Source: Corynebacterium sp. ACRPH
GTDB lineage: Bacteria; Actinomycetota; Actinomycetes; Mycobacteriales; Mycobacteriaceae
Reading direction: 5' to 3'
Length of the DNA stretch: 64,000 nucleotides
Assembly (NCBI RefSeq): GCF_022347285.1
Contig: NZ_JAKRND010000003.1
Span: 110,058 to 174,057, forward strand
Part shown: positions 30,109-38,898 of the stretch, one piece after another
How the letters are laid out: every line of letters starts with the position of its first letter
Position numbering within the stretch: position 1 is the first letter of the stretch
The notes under the pieces: generated by a model
Databases searched by the model: none
What the model saw: only the letters and a program-made list of their open reading frames with translations
What the model was told of the DNA's origin: nothing
Position numbers and translations under genes: made by a program

Positions 30109-31416
30109 CTAGCGTTCCTGGCCTAGCAGCTGCGCCCAGCGGCGGCGGAAGCCGGGGAGGGTCTTGGCGGTGGTGTCCACGTCCGAGACCTCGATGCCTT
30201 CGACGCGGAGTCCCAGGATCGCGCCGGCGGTGGCCATGCGGTGATCGGCGTAGGACTCCCAGCGACCGCCCTCCAGGGCGGCTGGGTGGATGATCAGCCC
30301 GTCGGCGGTCTGCTCGACGTTGCCGCCGAGGGCGTTGATGTTATCCGCCAGTGCCTGCAGGCGGTCGGTCTCGTGCCCGCGCAGGTGCGCGATTCCGTAG
30401 AGGTGGCTGGGGCCGTCGGCCAGGGCTGCCAGGGCGGCGACGGTGGGGCTGAGCTCCCCAATATCGTGCATGTCCCAGGTGATCCCGTTGACGCAGCCGG
30501 TGCCGGAGACAACTAGATCGCCGTGGTGGACGTCCAGCTCCGCCTCCGCCCCCATGTCCAGCAGGATCTGGCGGAACTGGTCGCCCGGCTGGTTGGTGGT
30601 GGCGGGCCAGTTCTGGATGCGCACGGTGCCGCCGGTGAGCACGCCCGCGGCCATGAACGGCGTGGCGTTCGACAGGTCCGGCTCCACGTGCCACTGGCGG
30701 CCGCTGATCGGGCCGGGGTGGACGGTCCATCGGTTGAAGGAGGTTTCCACGTCCACCCCGGCCTCGCGCAGCATCTGCACCGTCATCTCGACGTGGGGCT
30801 GGCTGGGCAGGGAGTTGCCCTCGTGGATAACGGTGACGCCCTCGGTAAAGCGGGCACCGGCCAGCAGCAGGCCGCTGACGAACTGGGACGACTGGGAGGC
30901 ATCGATGGTGATCTCCCCGCCCTGGATCTCCCCGGAACCCTCCACGAAGAAGGGCAGTCCCTCCGGGTTGCACTCGGTGCTGGTGTTCACGGTGGCGCCG
31001 AGGGCACGCAGGGAGTTCAGGGTGGTGGACATCGGACGGCGGCGGGCCTCCACGTCACCGTCGAAGGCAACCGTGCCGGTGGCCAGGGCAGCGATCGGCG
31101 GGACGAAGCGCATCACGGTGCCAGCCAGGCCACAATCCACCTGACCGCCGTGCAGCTTCTCCGCCGGGGTGACGTACATTTGGTCGTTCTTCAACAGGAT
31201 CTGGGTTCCCATGGAACGCAGAGCCGACATCATCAGCTCCGTATCGCGACTGACAAGACCGCCGGTGATGGTGGAAGGCGCATCCGCCAGCGCGGCGAGG
31301 ATCAGCGCACGGTTTGTGATGGATTTCGAGCCGGGGATAGCCACGGTGGCCTGTACGGGCTCGGTGGCGACCGGAGCCGGCCAGAGTTGTTCAGACATAC
31401 CTGCAGACATACCCAT
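30109..31416 (-). CDS. aroA: 3-phosphoshikimate 1-carboxyvinyltransferase (EPSP synthase)
   Basis: This enzyme of about 435 residues belongs to the shikimate pathway and condenses shikimate-3-P with phosphoenolpyruvate. Visible motifs are [17 protein letters not shown] (substrate binding), [17 protein letters not shown], and [29 protein letters not shown] is near the C-terminus. Three in-frame ATGs occur at the N-terminus (31416, 31410, 31398); [11 protein letters not shown] at 31398 would match the usual family length best, and a GACAAT box would suit a leaderless start at 31410. Downstream is rsgA. Confidence 0.93.
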   Translation of the reverse strand: MGMSAGMSEQLWPAPVATEPVQATVAIPGSKSITNRALILAALADAPSTITGGLVSRDTELMMSALRSMGTQILLKNDQMYVTPAEKLHGGQVDCGLAGTVMRFVPPIAALATGTVAFDGDVEARRRPMSTTLNSLRALGATVNTSTECNPEGLPFFVEGSGEIQGGEITIDASQSSQFVSGLLLAGARFTEGVTVIHEGNSLPSQPHVEMTVQMLREAGVDVETSFNRWTVHPGPISGRQWHVEPDLSNATPFMAAGVLTGGTVRIQNWPATTNQPGDQFRQILLDMGAEAELDVHHGDLVVSGTGCVNGITWDMHDIGELSPTVAALAALADGPSHLYGIAHLRGHETDRLQALADNINALGGNVEQTADGLIIHPAALEGGRWESYADHRMATAGAILGLRVEGIEVSDVDTTAKTLPGFRRRWAQLLGQER

Positions 31417-31470
31417 ATTGTCTCACTTTTTCGCTGGAAAAGTAGTGTGGGGTGGGCATAATGGGCGAGT

Positions 31471-32103
31471 ATGTGTGGCCGATACGTTTTGTTCAGCTCC
31501 TTAGAAGAGCTTTCGGGTGACCTGCAACGACGGCTGGGAGCCCCGCGCATACCCCGCGCCGGGGCCGGGGAGTGGCCAGCCAACTACAACGTGGCGCCCA
31601 CCACCGAAGTGCCCATCGTGCGGGAATTTAAAAACGAGGCCGCGATCGGCCCCGCACACTGGGGCTACCCGCCGAAGACGGTATTCAATGCGCGGGGAGA
31701 GACCGCATTCTCCAAACCCCTGTTCGTCGGCTCCCTGCCGTGCGCGTTTCCGATGGACGGCTGGTACGAGTGGACGGTCGGGGAGGATGGCAAGAAGCAA
31801 CCCTGGTTCACCACCGCCACCGACGGCCACCCCCTGTACGCCGCCGGGCTGTGCAAGGCCGTGGAAGGCAAACTCTACGGCACCATCATTACCGTCGCGG
31901 CCCTGCCGGAACTCGAATGGCTGCACAGCCGCATGCCCAGGATCCTGGTGGGCGACGAGCTAGGTGCTTGGCTGAAGGGCGCAGGGGCGGAGCTGGTGGC
32001 GTCACCGAACAAGGCAACAGAAGTACACAGCAGGAAGGCGGACAGGAAGGTCGGGTCCGTGGCGAACAACTTCCCGGAACTGGTGGGAATGAACCGGCGA
32101 TAG
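31471..32103 (+). CDS. SOS response-associated peptidase (SRAP/YedK family)
   Basis: This 210-residue protein has the invariant MCGRY N-terminus, in which Cys2 after Met removal forms a thiazolidine cross-link with abasic sites in single-stranded DNA. NYNVAPTTEVPIV, NARGETAFSKP and GWYEWT supply the conserved Asn and Glu, and LHSRMPRIL supplies the His. It protects abasic sites from strand breakage. A CATAAT box (31457-31462) lies 8 nt before the ATG with no Shine-Dalgarno, so the transcript is probably leaderless. Its 3' end holds the sigH promoter. Confidence 0.93.
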   Translation: MCGRYVLFSSLEELSGDLQRRLGAPRIPRAGAGEWPANYNVAPTTEVPIVREFKNEAAIGPAHWGYPPKTVFNARGETAFSKPLFVGSLPCAFPMDGWYEWTVGEDGKKQPWFTTATDGHPLYAAGLCKAVEGKLYGTIITVAALPELEWLHSRMPRILVGDELGAWLKGAGAELVASPNKATEVHSRKADRKVGSVANNFPELVGMNRR

Positions 32104-32114
32104 AATTGCGTTGG
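32086..32114 (+). promoter_or_regulatory. SigH-type promoter in front of sigH
   Basis: GGAAT (32086-32090, preceded by G) and CGTTGG (32109-32114) are separated by 18 nt, matching the actinobacterial SigH/SigR pattern GGAAT-N18/19-CGTT. The -10 lies 22 nt before the sigH ATG at 32137, inside or just after the stop of the SRAP gene. This predicts autoregulation of sigH under thiol or heat stress. Confidence 0.7.
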
Positions 32115-32136
32115 AAGAAAGGTGAGAGGTGAGCGA

Positions 32137-32766
32137 ATGAAACGCAGCGATGACACTGCAGACGAGCTGCTGCAAAGATTCGAGGCTGATGCGCTGCCCC
32201 TGCTGGATCAGCTCTACGGTGCGGCGTTGCGGATGACGCGCAACCCGGCCGACGCGCAGGATCTGGTGCAGGATGCGTACATGAAGGCCTACCAGGCGTT
32301 CGGTTCCTTCAAGGAAGGCACGAACCTAAAGGCGTGGATGTACCGAATCCTGACGAACACGTACATCAACAGCTACCGCAAGGCGCAGCGCCGCCCGACG
32401 GAGTCCAGCGCTGACGAGATGACCGACTGGCAACTGGCCGAAACGGCGAAGCACGACTCCGTGGGGCTCGAATCCGCCGAGGTGGAGGCGCTAAAGAACA
32501 TCCCGGATAAGCGCATCCAGGATGCCCTGATGAGCCTGGGCGAGGACTACCGCATGGTCGTGTACTACGCGGACGTGGAGGGGCTGGCATACAAGGAGAT
32601 CGCCGAGATTATGGACACTCCCATCGGCACCGTGATGTCGCGGCTGCACCGCGGGCGCAAGCAGCTGCGCAGCAAGCTGAAGGACGTGGCGGCGGAGCAC
32701 GGGATCGTGACGGAGGCAGCACAAAACAAGACGGCTCATAACAAGCTGACGGAAGCGAAGGGATAA
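32137..32766 (+). CDS. sigH: ECF sigma factor SigH
   Basis: This 209-residue group-4 sigma factor has region 2 ([40 protein letters not shown], read in place; then [19 protein letters not shown]) and region 4 ([41 protein letters not shown]). It controls disulfide and heat-stress genes in Corynebacteriales. The ATG at 32137 is preferred over the upstream GTG at 32122 because AGGTGAG precedes it and family members start near this point. The anti-sigma gene follows after 6 nt. Confidence 0.93.
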   Translation: MKRSDDTADELLQRFEADALPLLDQLYGAALRMTRNPADAQDLVQDAYMKAYQAFGSFKEGTNLKAWMYRILTNTYINSYRKAQRRPTESSADEMTDWQLAETAKHDSVGLESAEVEALKNIPDKRIQDALMSLGEDYRMVVYYADVEGLAYKEIAEIMDTPIGTVMSRLHRGRKQLRSKLKDVAAEHGIVTEAAQNKTAHNKLTEAKG

Positions 32767-32772
32767 GAGCAC

Positions 32773-33036
32773 ATGTGCAAAGACAATTCGCGAAAGACGG
32801 ACTGCGACGACCTGCTGGATGCCCTGTACGAGGTGGCTGATGGTGACGCCGACTGGGAGAGCCGCGAACGTTTGCGTGCTCACGCCGACGCTTGCCCGGA
32901 GTGCCTGCGGCAGCTAGGACTCGAGCAGCAAGTGCGCGACCTGCTGCGGAGCTGTTGTAGCCAGCCCGCCCCGGTGGAGCTGCGGGCGCGGATCTGCACG
33001 CAGTTGCGGGTGATTAGCTACCGGGTGGAAGAGTAG
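32773..33036 (+). CDS. rshA: mycothiol-type zinc anti-sigma factor RshA
   Basis: This 87-residue ZAS protein has the redox switch H-x3-C-x2-C (HADACPECL), an upstream Cys pair (C2, C11) and a C-terminal CC pair (RSCCSQPAP). It binds SigH when reduced and releases it when the cysteines form disulfides. The partner is the gene just upstream, and a strong terminator follows, closing the sigH-rshA unit. Confidence 0.92.
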   Translation: MCKDNSRKTDCDDLLDALYEVADGDADWESRERLRAHADACPECLRQLGLEQQVRDLLRSCCSQPAPVELRARICTQLRVISYRVEE

Positions 33037-33061
33037 CTCGCAGAGGAGTAGCGGGCAAAGC

Positions 33062-33108
33062 AAAAGGCCGACGGGCACCGTTTTCTGCGGTGCTCCTGCC
33101 GGCCTTTT
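33062..33108. terminator. bidirectional terminator between rshA and the bL37 gene
   Basis: A long GC-rich hairpin (AAAAGGCCG...GGGCACCG, loop TTTTCTG, CGGTGCTC...CGGCCTTTT) is flanked by A-run and T-run, so it can end both convergent transcripts. Confidence 0.85.
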
Positions 33109-33118
33109 GAGTTACGGC

Positions 33119-33193
33119 TTAAGAGTTCGGACGCTTGCCGTGGTTAGCCTTCTTCTTGCGACGATCCTTGCGCTTGCGGCCACGCTTGCTCAT
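33119..33193 (-). CDS. 50S ribosomal protein bL37 (24 residues)
   Basis: A very short ORF encodes MSKRGRKRKDRRKKKANH followed by GKRPNS. The sequence agrees along its whole length with actinobacterial bL37, a tiny basic protein of the large subunit found in mycobacterial ribosome structures. ATG at 33193 follows a clear AAGGAG 8 nt upstream, and the stop lies just before the shared terminator. It is 95 nt downstream of whiB1 on the same strand, probably in the same or a nearby transcript. Genes of this size are often left out of annotations. Confidence 0.9.
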   Translation of the reverse strand: MSKRGRKRKDRRKKKANHGKRPNS

Positions 33194-33288
33194 TGTGCAG
33201 CTCCTTGGTGTTTAAGGGGACAGTTTCAACCTGTTCAGCTTAGCGGGGGCGCGTAGCTGGACAAAATAGCTGAACAAAAGGTTGGGAT

Positions 33289-33555
33289 TTAAACGGTGAT
33301 GCGCTTGCGGGTACGAGTGCGACCGCGGTTGGTGCGGCGCTTCAGTGCGCGGCGCTCGTCCTCGGCCATGCCGCCCCACACGCCGGCATCCTGGCCGGAC
33401 TCGATGGCCCAGTTCAGGCACTGGGAAGCAACGGGGCAGCGGTTGCAGACCAGCTTGGCCTTGGCGATCTGAGCCAGGGCGGGGCCGGAGTTTCCTACAG
33501 GGAAGAACAGCTCGGGGTCTTCTTCACGGCAAACAGCTTTGTGGCGCCAATCCAT
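33289..33555 (-). CDS. whiB1: WhiB1-type iron-sulfur transcription regulator
   Basis: This 88-residue Wbl protein begins MDWRHKAVCREEDPELFFPV, nearly invariant for WhiB1, with the four cluster cysteines (C9 and the trio in CNRCPVASQC), the turn GVWGGMAEDERRALK and an Arg-rich AT-hook-like tail (RRTNRGRTRTRKR). Family knowledge: WhiB1 binds sigma-A region 4, carries an NO-sensitive [4Fe-4S] cluster and is essential in mycobacteria; the C. glutamicum orthologue next to sigH-rshA is called whcE. A CRP/GlxR site lies upstream. Confidence 0.93.
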   Translation of the reverse strand: MDWRHKAVCREEDPELFFPVGNSGPALAQIAKAKLVCNRCPVASQCLNWAIESGQDAGVWGGMAEDERRALKRRTNRGRTRTRKRITV

Positions 33556-33872
33556 TATTGTATTTCCCTTCTATTTTTTCGGACAAAGGATGTCCGAAGG
33601 TGCGTCGTTTTGGTTCTTTGCAGTCGGTGTGGGCACTTTGGCCGGTGATCGAAGTTGGGCTCGACGAATTGACCTAGAGAATCTCTAGGTAAATTCAGGC
33701 AAAAGTGGTGGTGGCGAAGTGGCGTGCAGACCTTTGTGTAGAGGGGGTCGCGGCGGCTTCTCGCCTTGCGATTAAGACCTTGTTGGTTTGTTGTTAACCT
33801 TTTGGCCTCTTATCGGTTACTTGGATGATTTTGGCACGTTATTGCCGGTTTGGCTAGAGCTTTTTCTCAAAT
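33556..33872 (-). other. long whiB1 upstream region, no gene
   Basis: No coding frame with a start and plausible composition was found here. The sequence is much more AT-rich than its surroundings and leads from the GlxR-type site to whiB1, so it is probably a regulatory leader with a long 5' UTR. Confidence 0.6.
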
Positions 33873-33888
33873 TGTGACGAATATCACA
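33873..33888. promoter_or_regulatory. GlxR/CRP binding site
   Basis: TGTGACGAATATCACA is a perfect TGTGA-N6-TCACA palindrome, matching the corynebacterial GlxR and mycobacterial CRP consensus. It sits in the intergenic region upstream of whiB1, about 318 bp from the start codon; whiB1 is a known CRP target in mycobacteria. Confidence 0.75.
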
Positions 33889-33933
33889 AGAGAATGATTT
33901 GGTATGCCAGGGGAAAGCGGTTAAGGGATAGCG

Positions 33934-35235
33934 TTACCCAGCGCTCGCATTGCCCAGCGCTACGACGGACTCGCTGCGCTTTTCCACCAGCACCTCACCC
34001 GCCAGCTTGAGCGTCACCTGCCCGGTGTAGCCCTTGCGATCCACCGGGATGGTGCGCAGAACCTTGCCGTTATCCCAGTCCACCACTGCAATCCCCTTAG
34101 CGGTGGGAACCAGCAGCCGCCCGCCCATAGGAGCGGCGGGGCCGATAGCGCCGTTAACTTGGAACGCAGGCTCCATGGTTGACGGGGTGAACGTAACCAC
34201 TCGGGCGCCATCAAACCAGCTCATCAGGTGCGCCGAATCCGCCGTCTGGGAGCGGAACAGCTTGCCATCCCGTTGCTGCGGATCCAGTAGCGGGGCGGGG
34301 TCGGCGGGGAACTGCTGGAAGTCGCCTTCCTTATCCAGCACCTGGAAGCGCGAGCCTTCGTTATCGTTCCCGTCCTTCGCGCGGGTGCCGTTGCCGGGGG
34401 CGTAGATCACCACCCGGTCTAGCCCCACGCCCACCAGTTCGCTGTCCGCGGGGACTTCGTACTCGTGGTACTTTTCCGGGGCATCCGAGTCCTCCGGGTT
34501 CGTCTTAAGCAGCCGGATCAGCTTCTTTTCGCTATCGGGGCACGTCTGCGCCGTAACCAGCAGGTCCCTGCGCGTCAGAGCGGAGGTAAAGGTGCACTCG
34601 GTATAGGCCTGCTTGTTCGGCTTCACTGCCGTCAGCTTGTCGCCGACCTCCACGCGCCGCACTGCGTCCGAGCGCAGTAGTTCCGTGCGCGTGGGGGAGA
34701 GCATCCCGATGTTGTCCCGGCTCTGGAACAACTCCACGTGGTCTGCGGCCAGCATGTCGCGGGTGTGACGGTATTCGCCGGTCCCGCTATCCAGTGCCAC
34801 TACCTGCCCGCACCCCTTGGATCCCTGCAGGAAGAGGTTCGTCTTTCCCCAGTTCGCCGCCACGGCGCACAGGTCGTGGGGTGCCTTATAGTGCCAGACC
34901 TCGGTACCATCGTCGCCCCGTACCATCGTGGCCTTGTTGCCGGAGGTTAGAACGACCCCACCCTGATCTACCACCAGGTCGGCGGAGTCCGTCCTCGCAT
35001 CCCACAGCTCGCGCAGATGCTCTGGAATCGGCCGGTCGCTTTTGGCGGAGTCGGAAGAGGCGAGGGTCTTGTCCTCGGCCTCGATCGGGTGATCGGCGAC
35101 CCGATGGTCCACCTCGCGGGCGTCGGAATCCAGCCACGTGATCCCGCCGAGGGCAAGCAGCCCGCAAGCCAACGCAGCTGCGACGATGTGGTCACCGCGA
35201 CGGGCGCGCTCGGGGGAGGGGATGCGCCGGCTCAT
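33934..35235 (-). CDS. membrane-anchored PQQ-like beta-propeller protein (Rv3212-like)
   Basis: This 433-residue protein has a short cytoplasmic N-terminus, one membrane helix (about residues 16-35, IVAAALACGLLALGGITWL) and an extracellular domain with repeated blade-like strands (DLVVDQGGVVLTSGNKATMV, GQVVALDSGTGEYRH, KGIAVVDWDNGKVLRT). The order after a DEAD-box helicase gene matches mycobacterial Rv3212. Function unknown; no catalytic residues seen. It overlaps the helicase stop by 4 nt and is co-transcribed with it. Confidence 0.8.
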   Translation of the reverse strand: MSRRIPSPERARRGDHIVAAALACGLLALGGITWLDSDAREVDHRVADHPIEAEDKTLASSDSAKSDRPIPEHLRELWDARTDSADLVVDQGGVVLTSGNKATMVRGDDGTEVWHYKAPHDLCAVAANWGKTNLFLQGSKGCGQVVALDSGTGEYRHTRDMLAADHVELFQSRDNIGMLSPTRTELLRSDAVRRVEVGDKLTAVKPNKQAYTECTFTSALTRRDLLVTAQTCPDSEKKLIRLLKTNPEDSDAPEKYHEYEVPADSELVGVGLDRVVIYAPGNGTRAKDGNDNEGSRFQVLDKEGDFQQFPADPAPLLDPQQRDGKLFRSQTADSAHLMSWFDGARVVTFTPSTMEPAFQVNGAIGPAAPMGGRLLVPTAKGIAVVDWDNGKVLRTIPVDRKGYTGQVTLKLAGEVLVEKRSESVVALGNASAG

Positions 35236-36581
35236 GGGCGCGGCCTCCTGCGGGACTTTTTCACCTTCAGAGCTGCACCTTTCACGCCGCGCGGTGCCCC
35301 CACCCGGTCGCCAACATCGCCGGGAAGGTCGAACTCAGCCAGAAATTCCGCGCTGGAAGAGAACCACTGCGGTGGGTCCTGTAAGTCCAGACCCAGGGCG
35401 TCGCTGATGGCGTTCCACCGCGCGACCTCGTCCCAGCCGATGAGGCTCACCGCCGTGCCCGTGTTGCCCGCGCGCCCCGTACGGCCGATGCGGTGAACAT
35501 AGGTGCGCTCGTCGTCCGGGACCTGGTAATTGATCACGTGCGTGACATCCTCGATGTCGATACCGCGCGCCGCCACGTCGGTGGCCACCATCACGTCCAC
35601 CTCGTTGCGGCGGAACTCGTCTAGGGATTCCTCGCGGTCCTTCTGGCGCATGTCCCCGTGCACTGCGCCTACGCGGAAGCCCAGCTTGGCAAGCTCCTCG
35701 GCCACGCCCGCTGCCTGCCGCTTCGTGCGGGCAAAAACGATGCTGCGGCCTCTCCCGGGGGATTGCAGAATACGGGCGAGTGCGGAGAGCCTATCGAGCT
35801 TGTGGGACTGGAACACTACCTGTTTCGTCGATTCGTGGGTTGCCTCCGTCGCCGCGCTATCCGCCTGGACCAGCACCGGGTGCCGCATAAACGTCCTAGT
35901 CAGTGCCGCAATCGGGCCTGGTATGGTGGCGGAAAACAGCATCGTCTGCCGCAGTGGGCTGGTTTGCGTGATGATGTCGCGCACATCGTCCAGGAACCCC
36001 TGATCCAGCATCTCGTCCGCCTCGTCCAACACGACGATCTCGACCGTCTGCAACTGCAAATACCCCTGTTTCGCCAGGTCCAGCAGCCGTCCCGGAGTAC
36101 CGACGACCACGTCCACGCCGCGCTCCAGGGCCGCCGTCTGCGCGTCGAAGCCCACGCCGCCGTACACCGCCTGTACCTGCAGGGCACGGGTCTTGCTCTT
36201 CTTTCTTTGGGACGCCCCCTCGGCCCCCACCGGCACACGCAAGTTACGGGCGGCCAGGGTCAGGTCGTCGGTGACTTGCAGGCACAACTCTCGGGTAGGC
36301 ACCACGATCAAGGCGCGCGGGGTGCCGTCCGGGGCGGTGACGGTGGCGTCATCAAAAACCCGATCGAGAACAGGAATGCCGAAACCCAAAGTCTTGCCCA
36401 TACCAGTGCGCGCCTGGCCGATAACGTCGGAGCCCTTCAGCGCGATGGGCAGGGTGTATTCCTGGATGGCGAAGGCGCGCGTAATGTTGGCCGTGGCCAG
36501 AGCCTCCGTGATTTCCGCGGCCACGCCGAGCGAGCTGAAGGTTGGGCGGGAGGCAGAGGATCCAGAAGACCCAGAGGGCAT
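35232..36581 (-). CDS. DEAD-box RNA helicase (RhlE-like)
   Basis: About 449 residues from ATG 36581 (MPSGSSGSS). Motifs in order: Q motif (FAIQEYTLPIAL), Walker A ARTGMGKT, PTREL, VGTPGRLL, DEAD-variant VLDEADEM, SAT (FSATIP), RGIDIEDVTHVINY and HRIGRTGRAG. The C-terminal tail is basic (KGAALKVKKSRRRPRP), suiting RNA binding. It unwinds RNA structures, probably in ribosome assembly or decay. Just before the start, CAGGTGCTG is tandemly duplicated (36582-36599), giving two weak ribosome-binding-like sequences. Confidence 0.9.
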   Translation of the reverse strand: MPSGSSGSSASRPTFSSLGVAAEITEALATANITRAFAIQEYTLPIALKGSDVIGQARTGMGKTLGFGIPVLDRVFDDATVTAPDGTPRALIVVPTRELCLQVTDDLTLAARNLRVPVGAEGASQRKKSKTRALQVQAVYGGVGFDAQTAALERGVDVVVGTPGRLLDLAKQGYLQLQTVEIVVLDEADEMLDQGFLDDVRDIITQTSPLRQTMLFSATIPGPIAALTRTFMRHPVLVQADSAATEATHESTKQVVFQSHKLDRLSALARILQSPGRGRSIVFARTKRQAAGVAEELAKLGFRVGAVHGDMRQKDREESLDEFRRNEVDVMVATDVAARGIDIEDVTHVINYQVPDDERTYVHRIGRTGRAGNTGTAVSLIGWDEVARWNAISDALGLDLQDPPQWFSSSAEFLAEFDLPGDVGDRVGAPRGVKGAALKVKKSRRRPRP

Positions 36582-36679
36582 CAGCACCTGCAGCACCTGC
36601 CTTCCTTGCTCGACCTGATAGCTATGATGGTCACAATACTGCACGTGAGTATAGAACGAACATGAAGGAAGGGTTTCCC

Positions 36680-36925
36680 ATGCAGATCAAGGTCGGATTC
36701 GTACACAACGCCCGCGAGCTGGCTATCGCCATCGACACCAAGAGCGAGCAGGCCAAGTCCCAGGACGAGTACGTGGCAGAGATCGAGAACTTCCTGCGTT
36801 CCGGCGAGAATGAGACGCTGACCATTGAAGGCGCCAAGGGGGCGCGCTACGTGCTGGTACGTGGACAGATCGCTTACGTAGAGGTCGGCGCAGAGGCCAA
36901 GAACTCTGTCGGTTTCGTAAGCTAG
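36680..36925 (+). CDS. DUF3107 family protein
   Basis: This 81-residue protein begins MQIKVGFVHNARELAIAIDT and contains TLTIEGAKGARYVLVRGQIAYVEVG, the conserved beta-rich core of DUF3107 (TB9.4 in mycobacteria). The function is unknown. The ATG at 36680 has AAGGAAGGG upstream and fits the family length; it is divergent from the helicase gene. Confidence 0.87.
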   Translation: MQIKVGFVHNARELAIAIDTKSEQAKSQDEYVAEIENFLRSGENETLTIEGAKGARYVLVRGQIAYVEVGAEAKNSVGFVS

Positions 36926-36944
36926 GGAGGCTGCGACTAGCTGT

Positions 36945-37898
36945 ATGAGTAGCGGCAGTAACGTGGAGCGCCACCCCATCCCGCCGGCGCGGAAGTCCGC
37001 GCCGGAAGTGCCGGGCGCAGATATAAGGCAGCCCGAGCGCGGGCGGTTTAGCTTCCGTGGCGTAATACTGATTACTGTCGCATTTGTGCTGGTGACCCTG
37101 CTGGTCATGTACAGCATTCTGCATGGTCTGGGCGACGAGGAAGACACGCAGGCCACCGGTGAGGTCGCAGTTACGACCAGCGACGACGGCGGCACGGCCG
37201 GCGCCGAACACGGCGATTACGAGGGGCTGAAGTTCGGTTCCCTGCCCCCGGGCGGCAAGTACACGAAGGAGGGCAGCGGGAAGTTCCGCACCGCCGGCGA
37301 GCCCGGCAAGACCTTCGGCAAGGGGAAGAAGAAGTTCACCTACGTCGTGGAGGTCGAGACGACGCTGAAGTCCTCGGCCTACGGCGGTGACGATGCGTTT
37401 GCCGCGATGGTGGACGCCACCCTGGCCAACCCGAAGTCGTGGGTGGGCGATCCGCAGTATTCCTTCCAGCACGTGGACGAAAAGAAGCTGCCGAAGGGGA
37501 AGAAGCCGGATATGCGGATTCAGCTGACCTCGCCGGAGACCACCGCCGCGACCTGTGGCGATAGCTATGGCATTGAGACCAGCTGCAACTTCCCGGGCGA
37601 GGGGCGGGTGGTGCTCAACGAGGCGCGCTGGGTGCGCGGCGCCATCCCGTTCGAGGGCGATCTGGGCGCGTACCGGCAGTACATGATTAACCACGAGGTC
37701 GGCCACGGCATCGGGCACAAAGCCCACGTGCCGTGTTCCAAGGATGGCGCGCTGGCGCCGATCATGATGCAACAAACCATCAGCCTGAACAACGCCGAGA
37801 TCTATAAAATCAACCCAGACAAGGCCTTCAAGGACAATCCGAACACCTGCAAGGCAAACCCGTGGGTGTTCCCGTTTGGGTACAAGAACAGCAAATAA
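36945..37898 (+). CDS. DUF3152 membrane-anchored metallopeptidase-like protein
   Basis: This 317-residue protein has a cytoplasmic N-terminus of about 40 residues, one membrane helix (GVILITVAFVLVTLLVMYSIL) and an extracellular DUF3152 domain. The domain includes a clear metallopeptidase motif NHEVGHGIGHKAH (HExxH with a third His, as in extended zincins), plus cysteines that could form disulfides (CGDSYGIETSC, CSKD, TCK). It probably acts outside the membrane; substrate unknown. Neighbours on both sides are conserved actinobacterial hypotheticals in the same order as in mycobacteria. Confidence 0.87.
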   Translation: MSSGSNVERHPIPPARKSAPEVPGADIRQPERGRFSFRGVILITVAFVLVTLLVMYSILHGLGDEEDTQATGEVAVTTSDDGGTAGAEHGDYEGLKFGSLPPGGKYTKEGSGKFRTAGEPGKTFGKGKKKFTYVVEVETTLKSSAYGGDDAFAAMVDATLANPKSWVGDPQYSFQHVDEKKLPKGKKPDMRIQLTSPETTAATCGDSYGIETSCNFPGEGRVVLNEARWVRGAIPFEGDLGAYRQYMINHEVGHGIGHKAHVPCSKDGALAPIMMQQTISLNNAEIYKINPDKAFKDNPNTCKANPWVFPFGYKNSK

Positions 37899-37906
37899 GC
37901 GAGCAC

Positions 37907-38806
37907 ATGATCAACGAAGATTCTCACAGCGACTTCAATTCCCCGCCGCCGGCGCACATCCTGGCCAGTTTCCAGGTGCCCTCGGCGCACCCGGTGCTGC
38001 TGGAACAGGAGTGGAGCCAGGGGTGGCGCTGCGACCGGGCGGTGATCTCCCGGGCGGATGAGCCGGCGCGGGCGGCGTGGATTGCCAAGATCATGTCGAA
38101 GGTGCGCCCGGCGGGGGTCTCCATGTCGCGACCCATCTTTTCCTCCGACGGGCGCTTTAGCGTGTCCGGTTGGCGGGCGCGCACTTTCATGTCCGGCCAC
38201 CAGTCGCCGCGCTTCGACGAGATGGTGGCGGCCGCCTTGCGCCTGAACGAGGCACTGCGTGGCGAAAAGAAGCCGACGTTCCTGGCGCCGCCTGTAGCAG
38301 GGGAGAAGTGGAACGAACACGACCTGTTTGCCGCGGCGGACCAGGCCGCGTTCGCCGAGGATCCGGCGCAATGGGTCACCCCGGTGCTGGCGCCCGAGAG
38401 CGTGCCGCGAGAGGACGCTGCCGCCGCCCTGGTGAAGGCCGCAGGCCTTGCCGAGCTGCGCGAACCGATCGTGGAGGACGACCAGCTGGTGCACGGGGAC
38501 ATCGCCGGATGCACCATCTTCGACGGCACCGCCGACCCCATCGTCACGGACCTCTACCCAGCGTGGCACCCGGCAGCCTGGACCGTCGCGCTGCTGATCG
38601 TGGACACGATGGCCTGGGGCAACGCGCCGGATGCTCTGCTGGATCGTTGGGCGCATTTGCCCGACTTCACGCAGCTGGTGCTGCGGGCGGCGATGTACCG
38701 GCTGTTCTTGCATGCCATGCTGCCGAACTCCCAGCCGGAATCGTGGGAGGGGCTGGCGCGCGTGGCCGACGTTGTGGCCGCCTGGGTAGCGAAGCGGGAA
38801 GGCTAG
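37907..38806 (+). CDS. TIGR02569 family protein (aminoglycoside phosphotransferase-like fold)
   Basis: This actinobacterial protein of 299 residues resembles small kinases of the APH fold. LVHGDIAGCTIFDG matches the HGD-x4-N-like catalytic loop but has T-I where APH enzymes keep Asn, and VTDLYPAWHP sits at the DFG-like position. The Walker-like elements are not evident, so activity is uncertain. It starts at ATG 37907, 8 nt after the DUF3152 stop. Confidence 0.83.
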   Translation: MINEDSHSDFNSPPPAHILASFQVPSAHPVLLEQEWSQGWRCDRAVISRADEPARAAWIAKIMSKVRPAGVSMSRPIFSSDGRFSVSGWRARTFMSGHQSPRFDEMVAAALRLNEALRGEKKPTFLAPPVAGEKWNEHDLFAAADQAAFAEDPAQWVTPVLAPESVPREDAAAALVKAAGLAELREPIVEDDQLVHGDIAGCTIFDGTADPIVTDLYPAWHPAAWTVALLIVDTMAWGNAPDALLDRWAHLPDFTQLVLRAAMYRLFLHAMLPNSQPESWEGLARVADVVAAWVAKREG

Positions 38807-38898
38807 TCGCCGTCCGTAATCGAGGTCCTCGCCCATAATCGAACACGAAATAGGTATTCGCCGGGAGGTTGTCCGGGGCACATGACAGACTTAGAGCC

